Under the pieces are notes generated by a model. The model was not told where the DNA came from, searched no databases, and worked only from the letters and a program-made list of their open reading frames with translations. This document shows positions 1 through 7,950 of a stretch of 63,067 bases of DNA, piece by piece. Positions within the stretch are counted from its first letter, which is position 1. Every line of letters starts with the position of its first letter. The position numbers and the translations under genes were made by a program. The stretch is from an uncultured Oscillospiraceae bacterium (GTDB lineage: Bacteria; Bacillota; Clostridia; Oscillospirales; Oscillospiraceae), in NCBI GenBank assembly GCA_910588135.1, contig CAJUOT010000012.1, forward strand, positions 1 to 63,067, read 5' to 3'.

Positions 1-58
1 CGCCGAAAATACTTGGCTGGCGACGGCCCGGGAAAATAGGTAATGCCGACACAAAGAA

Positions 59-90
59 AGCGGACAGCTGAAAAGCTGTCCGCTTCTTTT
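59..90. terminator. Bidirectional hairpin terminator
   Basis: An 11-bp perfect stem (AGCGGACAGCT) closes on a GAAA tetraloop. It is T-rich on the plus side and has TTCTTTGT on the minus side. It lies just beyond the stop of the minus-strand yjdF gene and could also end a plus-strand gene entering from the left. Confidence 0.75.
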
Positions 91-103
91 GATTTGCTGG
101 GGG

Positions 104-523
104 TCAACGCCCCCGGTGTTTCTGCCTGCGTTTTTCCTGCCGGAGGGCGAATTTCCGCTCCTGCTCTTCCTCCCGGCGCTCTTTGAAATCGGCCTTGCGC
201 TGTACTTTACCCTGTTCCCGCTGGAGCTGGAGGGCCTGCTGGGCCTTGCTGCCTGTCCCGGCAGCTTGGGTGGCCTTTCGGGCCTCCCGCCGCATCCGCT
301 TGGGATTGGGGAGACGGGCCGCGGCCCGGCCCGGTGGGACCGGCGGGCTGAACCGCAGCTCCCGCCAGCGGCGCAGGATAAAATCCAGCACCTCCTGATC
401 CCGGGGCTCGCCGCCAAAGGTGACCTTGCACACCCGGCAGCCGTCCTCCTCCTCCCGCTGGTACAGCCCCACCCAGAAGGGCGGGTCAAAGTAAACAGTG
501 AGGCTTGCTTTGAAAACGCGCAT
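104..523 (-). CDS. yjdF: YjdF family protein (DUF2992)
   Basis: A 139-residue protein of the YjdF/DUF2992 family. The diagnostic N-terminal part contains FWVGLYQREEEDG followed by FGGEPRDQEVLDFI. The second half is a long, highly basic helix rich in Arg, Lys, Gln and Glu (roughly residues 70-139), usual for the family. Its molecular role is not established; in Bacillus the gene is under an RNA element that senses azaaromatic compounds. The ATG has an AGGAGG-type site about 7 nt upstream. It is a single-gene unit with its own promoter, a structured leader and a hairpin terminator. Identification as YjdF is firm; function is open. Confidence 0.85.
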   Translation of the reverse strand: MRVFKASLTVYFDPPFWVGLYQREEEDGCRVCKVTFGGEPRDQEVLDFILRRWRELRFSPPVPPGRAAARLPNPKRMRREARKATQAAGTGSKAQQALQLQREQGKVQRKADFKERREEEQERKFALRQEKRRQKHRGR

Positions 524-539
524 ATTCCATTGTCCTCCT

Positions 540-645
540 TATGGTTTTTCCGCAGAGAAGGGACAACCAAGGAGGCAGGTTACTGGCGGGAGGGAGGGCT
601 CCCGCGCCCCGACTACCCGACGGGGACTGTGTTTTTATCTCCGCA
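540..645 (-). promoter_or_regulatory. Probable yjdF-class (azaaromatic) riboswitch leader
   Basis: About 105 nt of GC-rich, strongly folding RNA lies between the promoter and the yjdF ribosome site. On the minus strand it contains CCCCGTCGGGTAGTCGGGG, a GCGGGAG/CTCCCTCCCGC stem and CCAGTAACCTGCC, which resemble what I recall of the yjdF RNA motif. Its position directly before a YjdF gene is the expected context. The class was recognised by eye and by context, not by a covariance model. Confidence 0.65.
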
Positions 646-651
646 TACCAT

Positions 652-680
652 ATAATAGCACAACTGTGCTGAACTGTACA
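652..680 (-). promoter_or_regulatory. Promoter of yjdF
   Basis: Minus-strand TGTACA, a 17-nt spacer, then TATTAT. The predicted start near 645 begins the structured leader. Confidence 0.55.
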
Positions 681-687
681 GCCTTTG

Positions 688-1299
688 TCAGCGAAGCAGT
701 TCAAGCAGCTCCGTGAGATCGTTGACGCGGCAATCGGGCGCGTCCTCCTCCGTCAGCGGCGTTCCCATCCCGCCAAACCCCTGGCGGACCCATATGGTTT
801 TGAACCCCAGCCGTTTTGCGGGAGCGATATCATTGTCCAGCCGGTCTCCGATCATGACGGCGCGCTGGGGCGGACAGCCCGCGCGGCTGAGGGCGAGCTG
901 GAATATCCTCGGGTCCGGCTTTTCCAGCCCCTCCTCGGCGGAGGCGATGATGAGGTCGAGGTGTTGGGAGAGCCCATACTGTTTCATTCGGGTGGCCGTC
1001 CCCGGACTTTGATTGGCAATAATTCCAATCCGATAGGTTTTGTGGAGCGCGGCAAGACATTCCGCCGCCTGGGGATACACCGCTTCATCCTCGCTGTGCC
1101 AGGGGGTCAGGGGCAGGCCCAGGCATTTCAACGGGTGCGCGATGTTTTGCTTCGCCAGCTGCACCGCCCGCGCATAGGTCTGCTCATAAGAAAGGTCCGT
1201 TCCCGCGATGGCGTCCCAAATTCTGTGCTCGTTTGCTTTGCCCTCGTCTACCAGGGTGGAGCCAACGTCAAAGAATAGCCACTCAATTTGCGTGAACAT
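688..1299 (-). CDS. HAD-superfamily hydrolase
   Basis: A 203-residue haloacid-dehalogenase-like phosphatase. Motif I is FFDVGSTL (nucleophile Asp11), motif II falls at NQSPGT, a conserved Lys follows in GLEKPDPRIF, and motif IV is GDRLDND. Instead of the usual DxDx(T/V), motif I has Gly13 where the general acid/base Asp normally sits, so phosphatase chemistry may be altered or slow. The cap between motifs I and II is helical, as in subfamily I. The start is the ATG at 1299, preceded by GGGGG at 8 nt; an in-frame upstream ATG at 1320 lacks such a site. Substrate cannot be told from sequence. Confidence 0.85.
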   Translation of the reverse strand: MFTQIEWLFFDVGSTLVDEGKANEHRIWDAIAGTDLSYEQTYARAVQLAKQNIAHPLKCLGLPLTPWHSEDEAVYPQAAECLAALHKTYRIGIIANQSPGTATRMKQYGLSQHLDLIIASAEEGLEKPDPRIFQLALSRAGCPPQRAVMIGDRLDNDIAPAKRLGFKTIWVRQGFGGMGTPLTEEDAPDCRVNDLTELLELLR

Positions 1300-1395
1300 A
1301 TGCCAACCCCCGTTTATCATGCGGCGCTTCGGGACCAAAGAGATTCCCCGCGCCTTGAAGTTGCGCGATTCCAAAAAAGGGCACATATCAATTGG

Positions 1396-1424
1396 TTGCG
1401 GTTTGATGGAGAAAATACTATACT
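1396..1424 (+). promoter_or_regulatory. Promoter of the XRE regulator
   Basis: TTGCGG, 17 nt, TATACT, about 40 nt before the ATG at 1467. It lies in the gap shared with the divergent HAD gene. Confidence 0.5.
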
Positions 1425-1466
1425 GACAATGCGGCGCGGCGCAAGAAAATGATCGGAGGCTATACG

Positions 1467-2138
1467 ATGAGCTTTGGGAAAAATCTGCAGTTTCTAAGGC
1501 ACCTGAGGGGGAACATGACGCAGGAGGACTTGGCGGAAAAAATGAAGGTCAGCCGCCAGACCGTATCAAAATGGGAGCTGGATGCGGCGCAGCCGGAGAT
1601 GGACAAGGCGATTGAGCTTTGCAGGCTGTTCAACTGCTCGCTGGACAGCCTGTTCCGCGACGACATGGCCACTTGGGGCGAGGCATATACAAATCTGCGT
1701 ACAGAAACCGTCCCGGCTTTCCGCTATATAAAGCACGCCGTTATCAGCTCCAACCCAGAGGGGGACGCCATTGACAGGGTATTCTCCATTGCCCGGAGTT
1801 GCGGAGTGGAGAACCCCCGCGTCATTGGCTGGGATTTTCCAAATGTGTCACAGGAGCAGATCAATGTTTTCAATATGCATGGCTACGAGGCGGCGTGGAT
1901 ACTGCCTGACGGGGTTGTCCCTCCCGGCGTTGAGGTATATGAACAGGCAGCCCACAGATATGCGGCGATACACATTGAAAAACCGTTTGAAAACCCGTTT
2001 GTGGTCATCCCCAACGCCTATAAGACGCTCATGGAGTATATGCGGGTGAACGGCTTGGCGGAATACACGGGAAAGGACGCGATTCCCTGCTTTGAAACCG
2101 ACGGGGAGAGTATGGATGTTTATATGGTATGCAGGTAG
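1467..2138 (+). CDS. XRE-family regulator with a possible effector-binding C-terminal domain
   Basis: A 223-residue one-component regulator. Residues about 5-60 form an XRE/Cro helix-turn-helix (MTQEDLAEKMKVSRQTVSKWE). The rest resembles a GyrI/AraC-type effector-binding fold: an alternating beta/alpha stretch beginning TVPAFRYIKHAV, with VIGWDF and a C-terminal DVYMVCR strand. The start is the ATG at 1467 with GGAGG 8 nt before it; the in-frame ATG at 1449 lies upstream of that site. It is divergent from the HAD gene and followed by a strong hairpin, so it is monocistronic. It probably senses a small hydrophobic or cationic ligand; the ligand is unknown. Confidence 0.8.
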   Translation: MSFGKNLQFLRHLRGNMTQEDLAEKMKVSRQTVSKWELDAAQPEMDKAIELCRLFNCSLDSLFRDDMATWGEAYTNLRTETVPAFRYIKHAVISSNPEGDAIDRVFSIARSCGVENPRVIGWDFPNVSQEQINVFNMHGYEAAWILPDGVVPPGVEVYEQAAHRYAAIHIEKPFENPFVVIPNAYKTLMEYMRVNGLAEYTGKDAIPCFETDGESMDVYMVCR

Positions 2139-2199
2139 GCGGCGCCATGGACTGGGCTCCTGACCGCGTACAATTGTGAATCAGAAGCTGTGCCTATCA

Positions 2200-2232
2200 G
2201 GGGGATTTCATCGGTTTGGTGAAATCCCCCTT
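2200..2232. terminator. Hairpin between convergent genes
   Basis: An 11-bp stem (GGGGGATTTCA) with a 9-nt loop, placed between the XRE gene (plus) and the small Cys-rich gene (minus). Confidence 0.65.
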
Positions 2233-2259
2233 GGCAGAGGCCCCTTGGGGGCGGCAGGC

Positions 2260-2469
2260 CTACAAAGTGAAATCCTCGTCCTTGAAGCGGTCGAAGCTGA
2301 CCGCCGCGGGCTTGGGAGGAGTGCGCTTCAGGGGGTCGTAGCGGAACCTGCGGCAGGAGCCGCCGCAGGCCACAATCCCCTTTTTGACGCATATCATTTG
2401 ATCGGAGCCCAGCGGCGTGGCCCGCTGGCAATAGGCGCAGCGGGGTTCTACATTTTTATCAAACAGCAT
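2260..2469 (-). CDS. Small Cys-rich conserved hypothetical protein
   Basis: A 69-residue protein beginning MLFDKNVEPRCAYC. It has CAYC near residues 10-14, then single cysteines in MICVKK and CGGSC, so a zinc-ribbon-like site is likely. A basic Arg/Lys segment (CRRFRYDPLKR) and an acidic tail (FKDEDFTL) follow. The start is the ATG at 2469, with GGGGGAGA 5-6 nt upstream; the longer frame runs back into the ylbJ end and has no ribosome site. I recognise it as a type commonly annotated as hypothetical in Oscillospiraceae and Lachnospiraceae; no function is known to me. Confidence 0.75.
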   Translation of the reverse strand: MLFDKNVEPRCAYCQRATPLGSDQMICVKKGIVACGGSCRRFRYDPLKRTPPKPAAVSFDRFKDEDFTL

Positions 2470-2570
2470 GGTCTCTCCCCCTGTGCGGCGGTTTTCTGGA
2501 TGCGCGGAAATGCGTTCCTCGGGCTGACGGCGCCCCCAGTGCTTCCCCGCCTTGGGCTGTATTTTCCCTA

Positions 2571-3746
2571 TTATACACGATTCCCGGGGGAATTGCCACA
2601 CCTATTTCGCCAAAGTCCGCGGCACAGCGCCGCCAAAATCAGCCAGCCCGCCAGCGCCGCCAGGGAGGAGGCGGCCAGCGCCGTAGAGAAATCCAGCGCC
2701 GCGATGGACTCTGCCTGATCCGCCAGATAGTCCGCCACCGGCGCGGAGAGGGGGAACAGCCGCGTAAGGCCCCAGGTGAGCCATGCGGCGGCCAGCCCAT
2801 GGCACAGCTTCCCGGCCAGGTACGTTTTGGCGGACAGGCCGCTGTCCACCAGGAAGGAGAGCACCTGACAGTGGACGGACAGCCCCGCCCAGCCCAGCAT
2901 GAACGCCGCCATGGAGACCCGGCCGGCCAGCTGGGTGGTCCCCCGCAGGGAGGACACCCCGGAGGACAGTTCCAGCAGGCCGGCCACCAGCCGCTGCGCC
3001 CACTCAGGCTGGAAGCCGGCCAGAGACAGCAGATTGGCCAGCGCGGCAAACACGCCATAGGCGGAGAAGAGCTGGAGCACCACGGCGAAGAACACCACAA
3101 AGGCGCAGATGTTCAGGGTGCTCTGGAGGGAGCGGGCCACCGCCCCGGTGAAGGCGGCGGGGAGGGTGACGGTCTGGATCGGCTTGGGGCGGGGCGGCTG
3201 GGCCGCCCGCTGCCGCTGCGAGCCGCCGTAAAAGCGGAACAACAGACCCACGGCCAGGGAGGCCAGGGCGTGGGTCAGGTAGAGGAGAAACCCCACCCGG
3301 CTGTCCCCGAACACCCCCGCCCCCACCACGCCCAGGATGAAGGCAGGGCCGGAGTTGTTGCAGAAGGCCAGCAGCCGCTCCGCCTCCGTCTTGGAGCACA
3401 GGCCCTGCTGGTAGAGCTGGAGGGCGGTGCGCGCCCCCACGGGATAGCCGCCGATGAAGCCCAGGGCCACCGCCGCCGCGCAGCTCCCGCTCACCCGGAA
3501 CAGGGGCCGCATCAGTCCCTCAAGGGCCCGGCCCAGATAGGCGGCCAGCCCCAGGTCCACCACCAGGGAGGACAGCACAAAAAAGGGGAACAGGGAGGGG
3601 ACGATGACGTTGAAGCACAGCGCCAGTCCGTCTCTGGCCCCGGCGATGGCCTGCTCCGGGGCCGCGACCAGCCCCGCCGTGGCGGCGAGCAGGGCCAGCC
3701 CCACCAGCGCGTCCCGAACCCTTTTTTCCCTGAGCAGCCGCAGCAT
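2571..3746 (-). CDS. ylbJ: Sporulation integral membrane protein YlbJ
   Basis: A 391-residue polytopic membrane protein of the YlbJ/nucleoside-recognition (gate domain) family. Family signatures visible are FNVIVPSLFPFFVLSSL near residue 50, ALGFIGGYPVGARTA, and LLAFCNNSGPAFILGVVG. In Bacillus YlbJ is made in the mother cell and is needed for heat-resistant spores. The ATG at 3746 is preceded by GGGGGTG at about 8 nt; an in-frame GTG lies three codons upstream. There are about nine hydrophobic segments and full family length. It is not in an obvious operon. It supports a sporulating host. Confidence 0.85.
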   Translation of the reverse strand: MLRLLREKRVRDALVGLALLAATAGLVAAPEQAIAGARDGLALCFNVIVPSLFPFFVLSSLVVDLGLAAYLGRALEGLMRPLFRVSGSCAAAVALGFIGGYPVGARTALQLYQQGLCSKTEAERLLAFCNNSGPAFILGVVGAGVFGDSRVGFLLYLTHALASLAVGLLFRFYGGSQRQRAAQPPRPKPIQTVTLPAAFTGAVARSLQSTLNICAFVVFFAVVLQLFSAYGVFAALANLLSLAGFQPEWAQRLVAGLLELSSGVSSLRGTTQLAGRVSMAAFMLGWAGLSVHCQVLSFLVDSGLSAKTYLAGKLCHGLAAAWLTWGLTRLFPLSAPVADYLADQAESIAALDFSTALAASSLAALAGWLILAALCRGLWRNRCGNSPGNRV

Positions 3747-3869
3747 GGCCGTCACCCCCGTGGGGAAAGACTATGCGCGGCGGCGGATGGGCTTGCCTGT
3801 CCCGAAAAGTTTTTCATACGGCCTCTGCTTTCCCGCTTTAACGCGGCAGAAATTTCTTGCAAAAAGGGG

Positions 3870-3898
3870 TTGACAAAACCGGGGCGCCTGCGTATAAT
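3870..3898 (+). promoter_or_regulatory. Consensus sigma-A promoter of the T-box operon
   Basis: Perfect TTGACA, 17-nt spacer, perfect TATAAT. Transcription would begin near 3905 and read into the T-box leader. Confidence 0.9.
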
Positions 3899-3904
3899 GA
3901 CAAC

Positions 3905-4182
3905 AAGTAAACAAATCAAACCAGTGACGGAGAGAAGTAGCCGGCGCGGCGGACCTTCAGAGAGCCCCCGATGGTGGAAACGGGGCGGCGAGCGGCCGGC
4001 GAATGGACTCCGGAGGGCGGACCGAACGGCATACGCCAAGTAGGGACCGACGGGTATCCCACCCGTTATCCATCGGGGCGCGTATGATGGTACGCGTAAG
4101 CGAGCGGACGTTTTGAACGTCAATTTGGGTGGTATCGCAGAAGCGGCAGCTTTTGTCCCATGTGTGGGGCAAAGGCTTTTTT
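3905..4182 (+). promoter_or_regulatory. T-box leader with tryptophan (TGG) specifier
   Basis: A classic T-box. Stem I carries AGAGAAGTAG and CAGAGAGCCCCCGATGGTG; the specifier loop reads GAA-TGG-ACTCCGGAG, placing a Trp codon at 4004-4006. The conserved T-box AATTTGGGTGGTATCGCAG lies at 4122-4140. A terminator stem (4148-4160 with 4165-4177, allowing G-U pairs) ends in a run of T. Uncharged tRNA would pair with the specifier and with the TGGT bulge and stabilise the antiterminator, switching on the importer below. The TGGT bulge would favour discriminator base A73, while bacterial tRNA-Trp usually has G73, leaving a G-U pair. Confidence 0.92.
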
Positions 4183-4260
4183 GTTTGCCTTTTCCTCCCC
4201 CGGTCCTGGCACTTCCGGGGCTCATCTGCCGCCCAGAATACAAATATGGAGGAAAAAATC

Positions 4261-5352
4261 ATGAAAAAGCACAACACCGTCAGGAAGTTCTTCGCTCTGG
4301 CCGCCGCCGCGGCCCTGGCCCTCTCTCTGGGGGCCTGCTCCAACGGCCAGGCCCAGATCACCCAGAATTCCCAGAGCGGCCAGACCCAGGCCCCCGGCAC
4401 CCAGCCCCCCGGCACCCAGGCCCCCGGCACCCAGCCCCCCGCCGGGGCGGAGGCCTATCAGGTCGCCATCATCAAGCAGATGGACCACCCCTCCATGGAT
4501 GAGATCGCCAACGCTGTGGCCAGCCAGCTGGACAAGATCGCGGCGGACAACGGCGTCACCATCCAGTACACCGTCACCTCCGGCCAGAACGGCGACCAGA
4601 CCGTGCTGCAGCAGCTGGCCGACCAGGCCATCGCCGACGGGGTGGACGCAATCATTCCCATCGCCACCACCGCAGCCCAGGTGACCGCCGCGTGTGCCGA
4701 GGACAGCAAGACCCCCGTGGTGTTCGCCACCGTGTCCGACCCGGAGACGGCTGGCCTCACAGGCATTGACTACGTCACCGGCACCAGCGACGCGCTGAAC
4801 ACCGCGTTCATCCTGGACATGATGCTTGCCCAGAACCCGGAGATCGAGGCGGTGGGCCTGCTCTACTCCCTGTCCGAGCCCAACTCCGCCAAGCCCATCG
4901 CCGAGGCCAAGGCATATCTGGACGGCAAGGGAATCCGCTATGAGGAGGCCACCGCCAACACCAGCGACGAGGTCATCTCCGCCGCCCGCTCCCTGAACGC
5001 CATGGGGATGGACGCCATCTTCACCCCCACCGACAATGTCATCGCCTCCGCCGAGCTGGCTATCTATGAGGATCTGATCATCGCCGGCATCCCCCATTAC
5101 ACCGGGGCGGATTCCTTTGTGCGCAACGGAGCCTTTGCCACCTGCGGCGTGAACTATACCGACGTGGGCCGCCGCACCGCCGATCTGGCCTATCAGGTCA
5201 TGACCCAGGGGATGGACGGGATGGAGGACTTCTACCTGATGGACGGCGGCATCATCACCGTCAACACCGAGACCGCCGCGGGGCTGGGCATCGACTACTC
5301 TGTGTTCGCCTCCATGGGCACCCTGGTGGAAGTGCAGACCACCGAAGACTGA
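4261..5352 (+). CDS. trpX: ABC importer substrate-binding lipoprotein (TrpX-type)
   Basis: A 363-residue lipoprotein of the ABC_sub_bind family (PF04392 type). The signal peptide ends at the lipobox LGAC (residues 18-21), followed by a Gln/Pro/Gly-rich spacer with TQ(A/P)PG repeats to about residue 60, then a periplasmic-binding fold beginning YQVAIIKQMDHPSMDEI. The start is the ATG at 4261, with GGAGG at 4248; the longer frame overlaps the T-box. It is the first gene after a Trp-specific T-box and is followed by a methyltransferase, a permease and an ATPase. Known trpXYZ operons have the same transporter class and regulation, so tryptophan or a close relative is the likely cargo. Confidence 0.85.
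   Translation: MKKHNTVRKFFALAAAAALALSLGACSNGQAQITQNSQSGQTQAPGTQPPGTQAPGTQPPAGAEAYQVAIIKQMDHPSMDEIANAVASQLDKIAADNGVTIQYTVTSGQNGDQTVLQQLADQAIADGVDAIIPIATTAAQVTAACAEDSKTPVVFATVSDPETAGLTGIDYVTGTSDALNTAFILDMMLAQNPEIEAVGLLYSLSEPNSAKPIAEAKAYLDGKGIRYEEATANTSDEVISAARSLNAMGMDAIFTPTDNVIASAELAIYEDLIIAGIPHYTGADSFVRNGAFATCGVNYTDVGRRTADLAYQVMTQGMDGMEDFYLMDGGIITVNTETAAGLGIDYSVFASMGTLVEVQTTED
4384..4443 (+). repeat. 15-nt tandem repeat, four copies
   Basis: Four nearly identical 15-nt units (ACCCAG(G/C)CCCCCGGC) encode the TQAPG/TQPPG spacer between the lipid anchor and the binding domain. The pairs 4384-4413 and 4414-4443 are almost identical 30-mers, so copy number may vary between strains. Confidence 0.85.
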
Positions 5353-5355
5353 GCG

Positions 5356-6147
5356 ATGGAGTCGGAAAACTTTTTGCGGGAATTCTATGAGGAGCACTGC
5401 GACGAGGACGCCCGGCTGACAAGCCGCCACGGCATGGTGGAGTATCTCACCACCATGCGGTATATTGAGAAATACTTGAAGCGGGGGGACCAAGTCCTGG
5501 AGATCGGGGCGGGGACGGGCCGTTACTCCCACGCCCTGGCTCAGAAGGGCTGGTCCGTGGACGCGGTGGAGCTGCTGGAGCACAATATTGAGGTGTTCCG
5601 GCGCAGCACCCGCCCCGGCGAGCCGGTGACCGTCCGGCAGGGGAACGCGCTGGATTTGGGGGATTTCGGGAATGACAGCTATGACCTCACCCTCCTGCTG
5701 GGTCCCATGTACCACCTGTTCACCGCGGACGACCAGCGCAGGGCGCTGAGCGAGGCTATCCGGGTGACGAAGCCGGGCGGGGTGGTGTTCGCCGCCTACT
5801 GCGGCAGCGACGCCACCGCCATCCAGTACTGCTTTGTCAGGGGGATGTTTCAGGACCCCCATTACAGGGCCCTGGCGGACCCGGTGAGCTTCAAGCTGTC
5901 CTCCGGCCCGGCGGAGGTGTTCGCCCTGCACCGCCGGGAGGAGATCGACGCGCTGATGGAGGGCCTGCCGGCGGAGCGCCTGCATTTCGTGGGCACGGAC
6001 ATGGCCACCCGGTATCTGCGGGACACCGTCGACCGGATGGACGACGGGATGTATGAGCTCTACCTGCGCTACCACTTCGCCATCTGCGAGCGGCCCGACC
6101 TGGTGGGCGCGTCCAACCACTATCTGGATATTTTCCGCAAACAATAA
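5356..6147 (+). CDS. Class I SAM-dependent methyltransferase
   Basis: A 263-residue methyltransferase with the Rossmann SAM-binding motif VLEIGAGTGRYS at about residue 47, an acidic post-I strand (VDAVELLEHN), motif II LTLLLGPMYHLF and the post-motif PGGVVFAAY. It starts 3 nt after the trpX stop and is followed by the permease of the same importer, so it is co-transcribed under the T-box. Its ribosome site is poor, implying translational coupling. The substrate is unknown; its place inside a tryptophan-responsive transporter operon suggests an indole-type or other small-molecule acceptor, but this is inference only. Confidence 0.85.
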   Translation: MESENFLREFYEEHCDEDARLTSRHGMVEYLTTMRYIEKYLKRGDQVLEIGAGTGRYSHALAQKGWSVDAVELLEHNIEVFRRSTRPGEPVTVRQGNALDLGDFGNDSYDLTLLLGPMYHLFTADDQRRALSEAIRVTKPGGVVFAAYCGSDATAIQYCFVRGMFQDPHYRALADPVSFKLSSGPAEVFALHRREEIDALMEGLPAERLHFVGTDMATRYLRDTVDRMDDGMYELYLRYHFAICERPDLVGASNHYLDIFRKQ

Positions 6148-6203
6148 CCGCGCCGCGCCCCCGGCCCATGCCGGGGGCGGGCCCACGAGAGGAGCGCAAA
6201 ACC

Positions 6204-7142
6204 GTGCTTTTGATTACGCAGACCGCCCTGGAGCTGGGCTTCTTGTACGCCCTGGTGGCCATGGCGCTGTTCTTGAGCTACCGTATCCTGGACATCGCCG
6301 ACCTGACCACCGACGGCAGCTTCGTGCTGGGGGCGGCGGTGTCCGTGAGTCTGGCGGCGGCGGGCCACCCCGTTCTGGCCCTGCCCGCGGCCATGGCGGC
6401 GGGGGCCTGCGCCGGGTTTGTCACCGCGTTTTTGCAGACCCGCATGGGGGTGCCCTCCATTTTGGCGGGCATCATCACCAACACCGGGCTGTACACCGTC
6501 AACCTCATGGCCATGGGCTGGAAATCCAACCTGAGCCTGCTGAAAAAGGACACCATCTTCACCATGCTGCGCGCTGTCTCCGGGCGGCTGGGCTCCGCCC
6601 CGCTGGCCGCGCTCTGGGAGCAGTGGTACGAGCTGCTGCTGGCCGCCGCTGTCACCGTGGCGGCGGGGGTGCTGCTCCATCTGTTTTTGGGCACCCGGCT
6701 GGGGCTGTCCATACGGGCCACCGGAGACAACCGGGACATGGTCCGGGCGTCCTCCGTCAACCCGGCCTTCACAGTGACGGTGGGCCTGTGCGCGGCCAAC
6801 GCCCTCACCGCCCTGTCCGGCGCGGTGGTGGGCCAGTATCAGAAAACCGTGGACATCAACCTGGGCACGGGCATCGTGGTCATCGGGCTGGCCTGTCTCA
6901 TCATCGGGGAGACGGTGCTGGGCAGGCGCACTGTCGGCAGGGGCATCGCCGCCGTGATGGTGGGCTCCGTCACCTACCGCTTTATTTACGCCATCGTGCT
7001 GTACACCAAGGTAGTGCCCATCGAGGGGCTGAAGCTGTTTACCGCCGCCGTGGTCGCCCTGGCCATCGCCGCGCCCACCCTCAGGGCGGGGGCGGGCCTC
7101 CAGCGGCGCAGGCTGGCCGCGGGCCGGAAGGGGGGGCGCTGA
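6204..7142 (+). CDS. trpY: ABC importer permease (TrpY-type)
   Basis: A 312-residue permease of the BPD_transp_2 (branched-chain/sugar) family with about nine hydrophobic helices. The first-helix region has ALVAMALFLSYRILDIADLT, then TDGSFVLGAAV and the coupling-loop GLACLIIGE, typical of permeases paired with ABC_sub_bind proteins. I chose the GTG at 6204 because GAGAGGAG sits 9 nt upstream and the protein then begins directly with a helix. The 56-nt gap after the methyltransferase holds a GC-rich stem-loop (GCCCCCGGC/GCCGGGGGC) without a T-run, possibly a processing or stabilising element. One nucleotide separates its stop from the ATPase start. Confidence 0.88.
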   Translation: MLLITQTALELGFLYALVAMALFLSYRILDIADLTTDGSFVLGAAVSVSLAAAGHPVLALPAAMAAGACAGFVTAFLQTRMGVPSILAGIITNTGLYTVNLMAMGWKSNLSLLKKDTIFTMLRAVSGRLGSAPLAALWEQWYELLLAAAVTVAAGVLLHLFLGTRLGLSIRATGDNRDMVRASSVNPAFTVTVGLCAANALTALSGAVVGQYQKTVDINLGTGIVVIGLACLIIGETVLGRRTVGRGIAAVMVGSVTYRFIYAIVLYTKVVPIEGLKLFTAAVVALAIAAPTLRAGAGLQRRRLAAGRKGGR

Positions 7143-7143
7143 T

Positions 7144-7947
7144 ATGCTGCGCATCCACGATATCTCCAAGACCTTCAATCCCGGCACCGTCAACGAAAAG
7201 ACCGCCCTGTCCCACCTGTCCCTCCATCTGGAACCGGGGGACTTTGCCTCCATCATCGGCTCCAACGGGGCGGGCAAGTCCACCCTGCTCAATGCCATCG
7301 CGGGCAGCTTCTATGTGGACCAGGGCTCCATCGCCCTGGACGGCAGGGACATCACCTTCACCCCGGACCATCGGCGCAGCGTGGTCATCGGCCGGCTGTT
7401 CCAGGACCCGCTCCGGGGCACCGCGCCGTCCATGACCATTGAGGAGAATCTGGCCCTGGCCTACCTGCGCTCCCAGGGGGAAAAGACCAGCCCCTTCAGC
7501 CGGATTCGCAAAAAGGACAAGGAGCTGTTTGCCGAAAAGCTGAAGCTGCTGGGCATGGGGCTTGAGGACCGGATGCGCCAGCCGGTGGGCCTGCTGTCCG
7601 GCGGGCAGCGGCAGGCCCTCACCCTGCTGATGGCCACCCTGGTCACCCCCAGGCTGCTGCTGCTGGACGAACACACCGCCGCCCTGGACCCCGCCACGGC
7701 GGAAAAGGTGCTGGAACTCACCCGGACCATTGTGGAGGAAAACCACATCACCTGCCTGATGGTCACCCACAATATGCGGCAGGCCCTGGATATGGGCAGC
7801 CGCACGCTGATGATGGCGGATGGGAAGATTGTGCTGGACATCGCGGGGGAGGAGCGGGCCGGCATGACGGTGGACGGCCTCCTGCGCCGCTTCCGGGCGG
7901 GGACGGGGCACGACCTGGACAACGACCGGATTCTGCTTTCCGAATGA
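7144..7947 (+). CDS. trpZ: ABC importer ATPase (TrpZ-type)
   Basis: A 267-residue ABC ATPase. Walker A is GSNGAGKST, the Q-loop is at GRLFQDPLRG, the signature is LLSGGQRQALTL, Walker B is LLLLDEH and the H-loop His is in MVTHNMRQAL. The Walker B stretch ends DEH where most ATPases have DEP, as in many ATPases of this importer class; the catalytic Glu is kept. It is coupled to the permease and ends the T-box operon before a strong hairpin at 7951-7980. Confidence 0.9.
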   Translation: MLRIHDISKTFNPGTVNEKTALSHLSLHLEPGDFASIIGSNGAGKSTLLNAIAGSFYVDQGSIALDGRDITFTPDHRRSVVIGRLFQDPLRGTAPSMTIEENLALAYLRSQGEKTSPFSRIRKKDKELFAEKLKLLGMGLEDRMRQPVGLLSGGQRQALTLLMATLVTPRLLLLDEHTAALDPATAEKVLELTRTIVEENHITCLMVTHNMRQALDMGSRTLMMADGKIVLDIAGEERAGMTVDGLLRRFRAGTGHDLDNDRILLSE

Positions 7948-7950
7948 AAA

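Noticed and set aside
1..42. Possible C-terminal end of a plus-strand gene entering from the left edge
   Set aside because: All three frames stay open for 12-22 codons and then stop; with so little sequence no frame can be preferred and no family recognised.
4384..4443. CRISPR or minisatellite of regulatory meaning
   Set aside because: The 15-nt units are in frame and encode a Pro/Gln/Gly spacer of a lipoprotein.
4222..6186. 654-codon minus-strand frame opposite trpX and the methyltransferase
   Set aside because: Antisense shadow caused by high GC: Gly/His/Val/Leu-rich, no domain, no ribosome site, and the opposite strand carries clear gene families.
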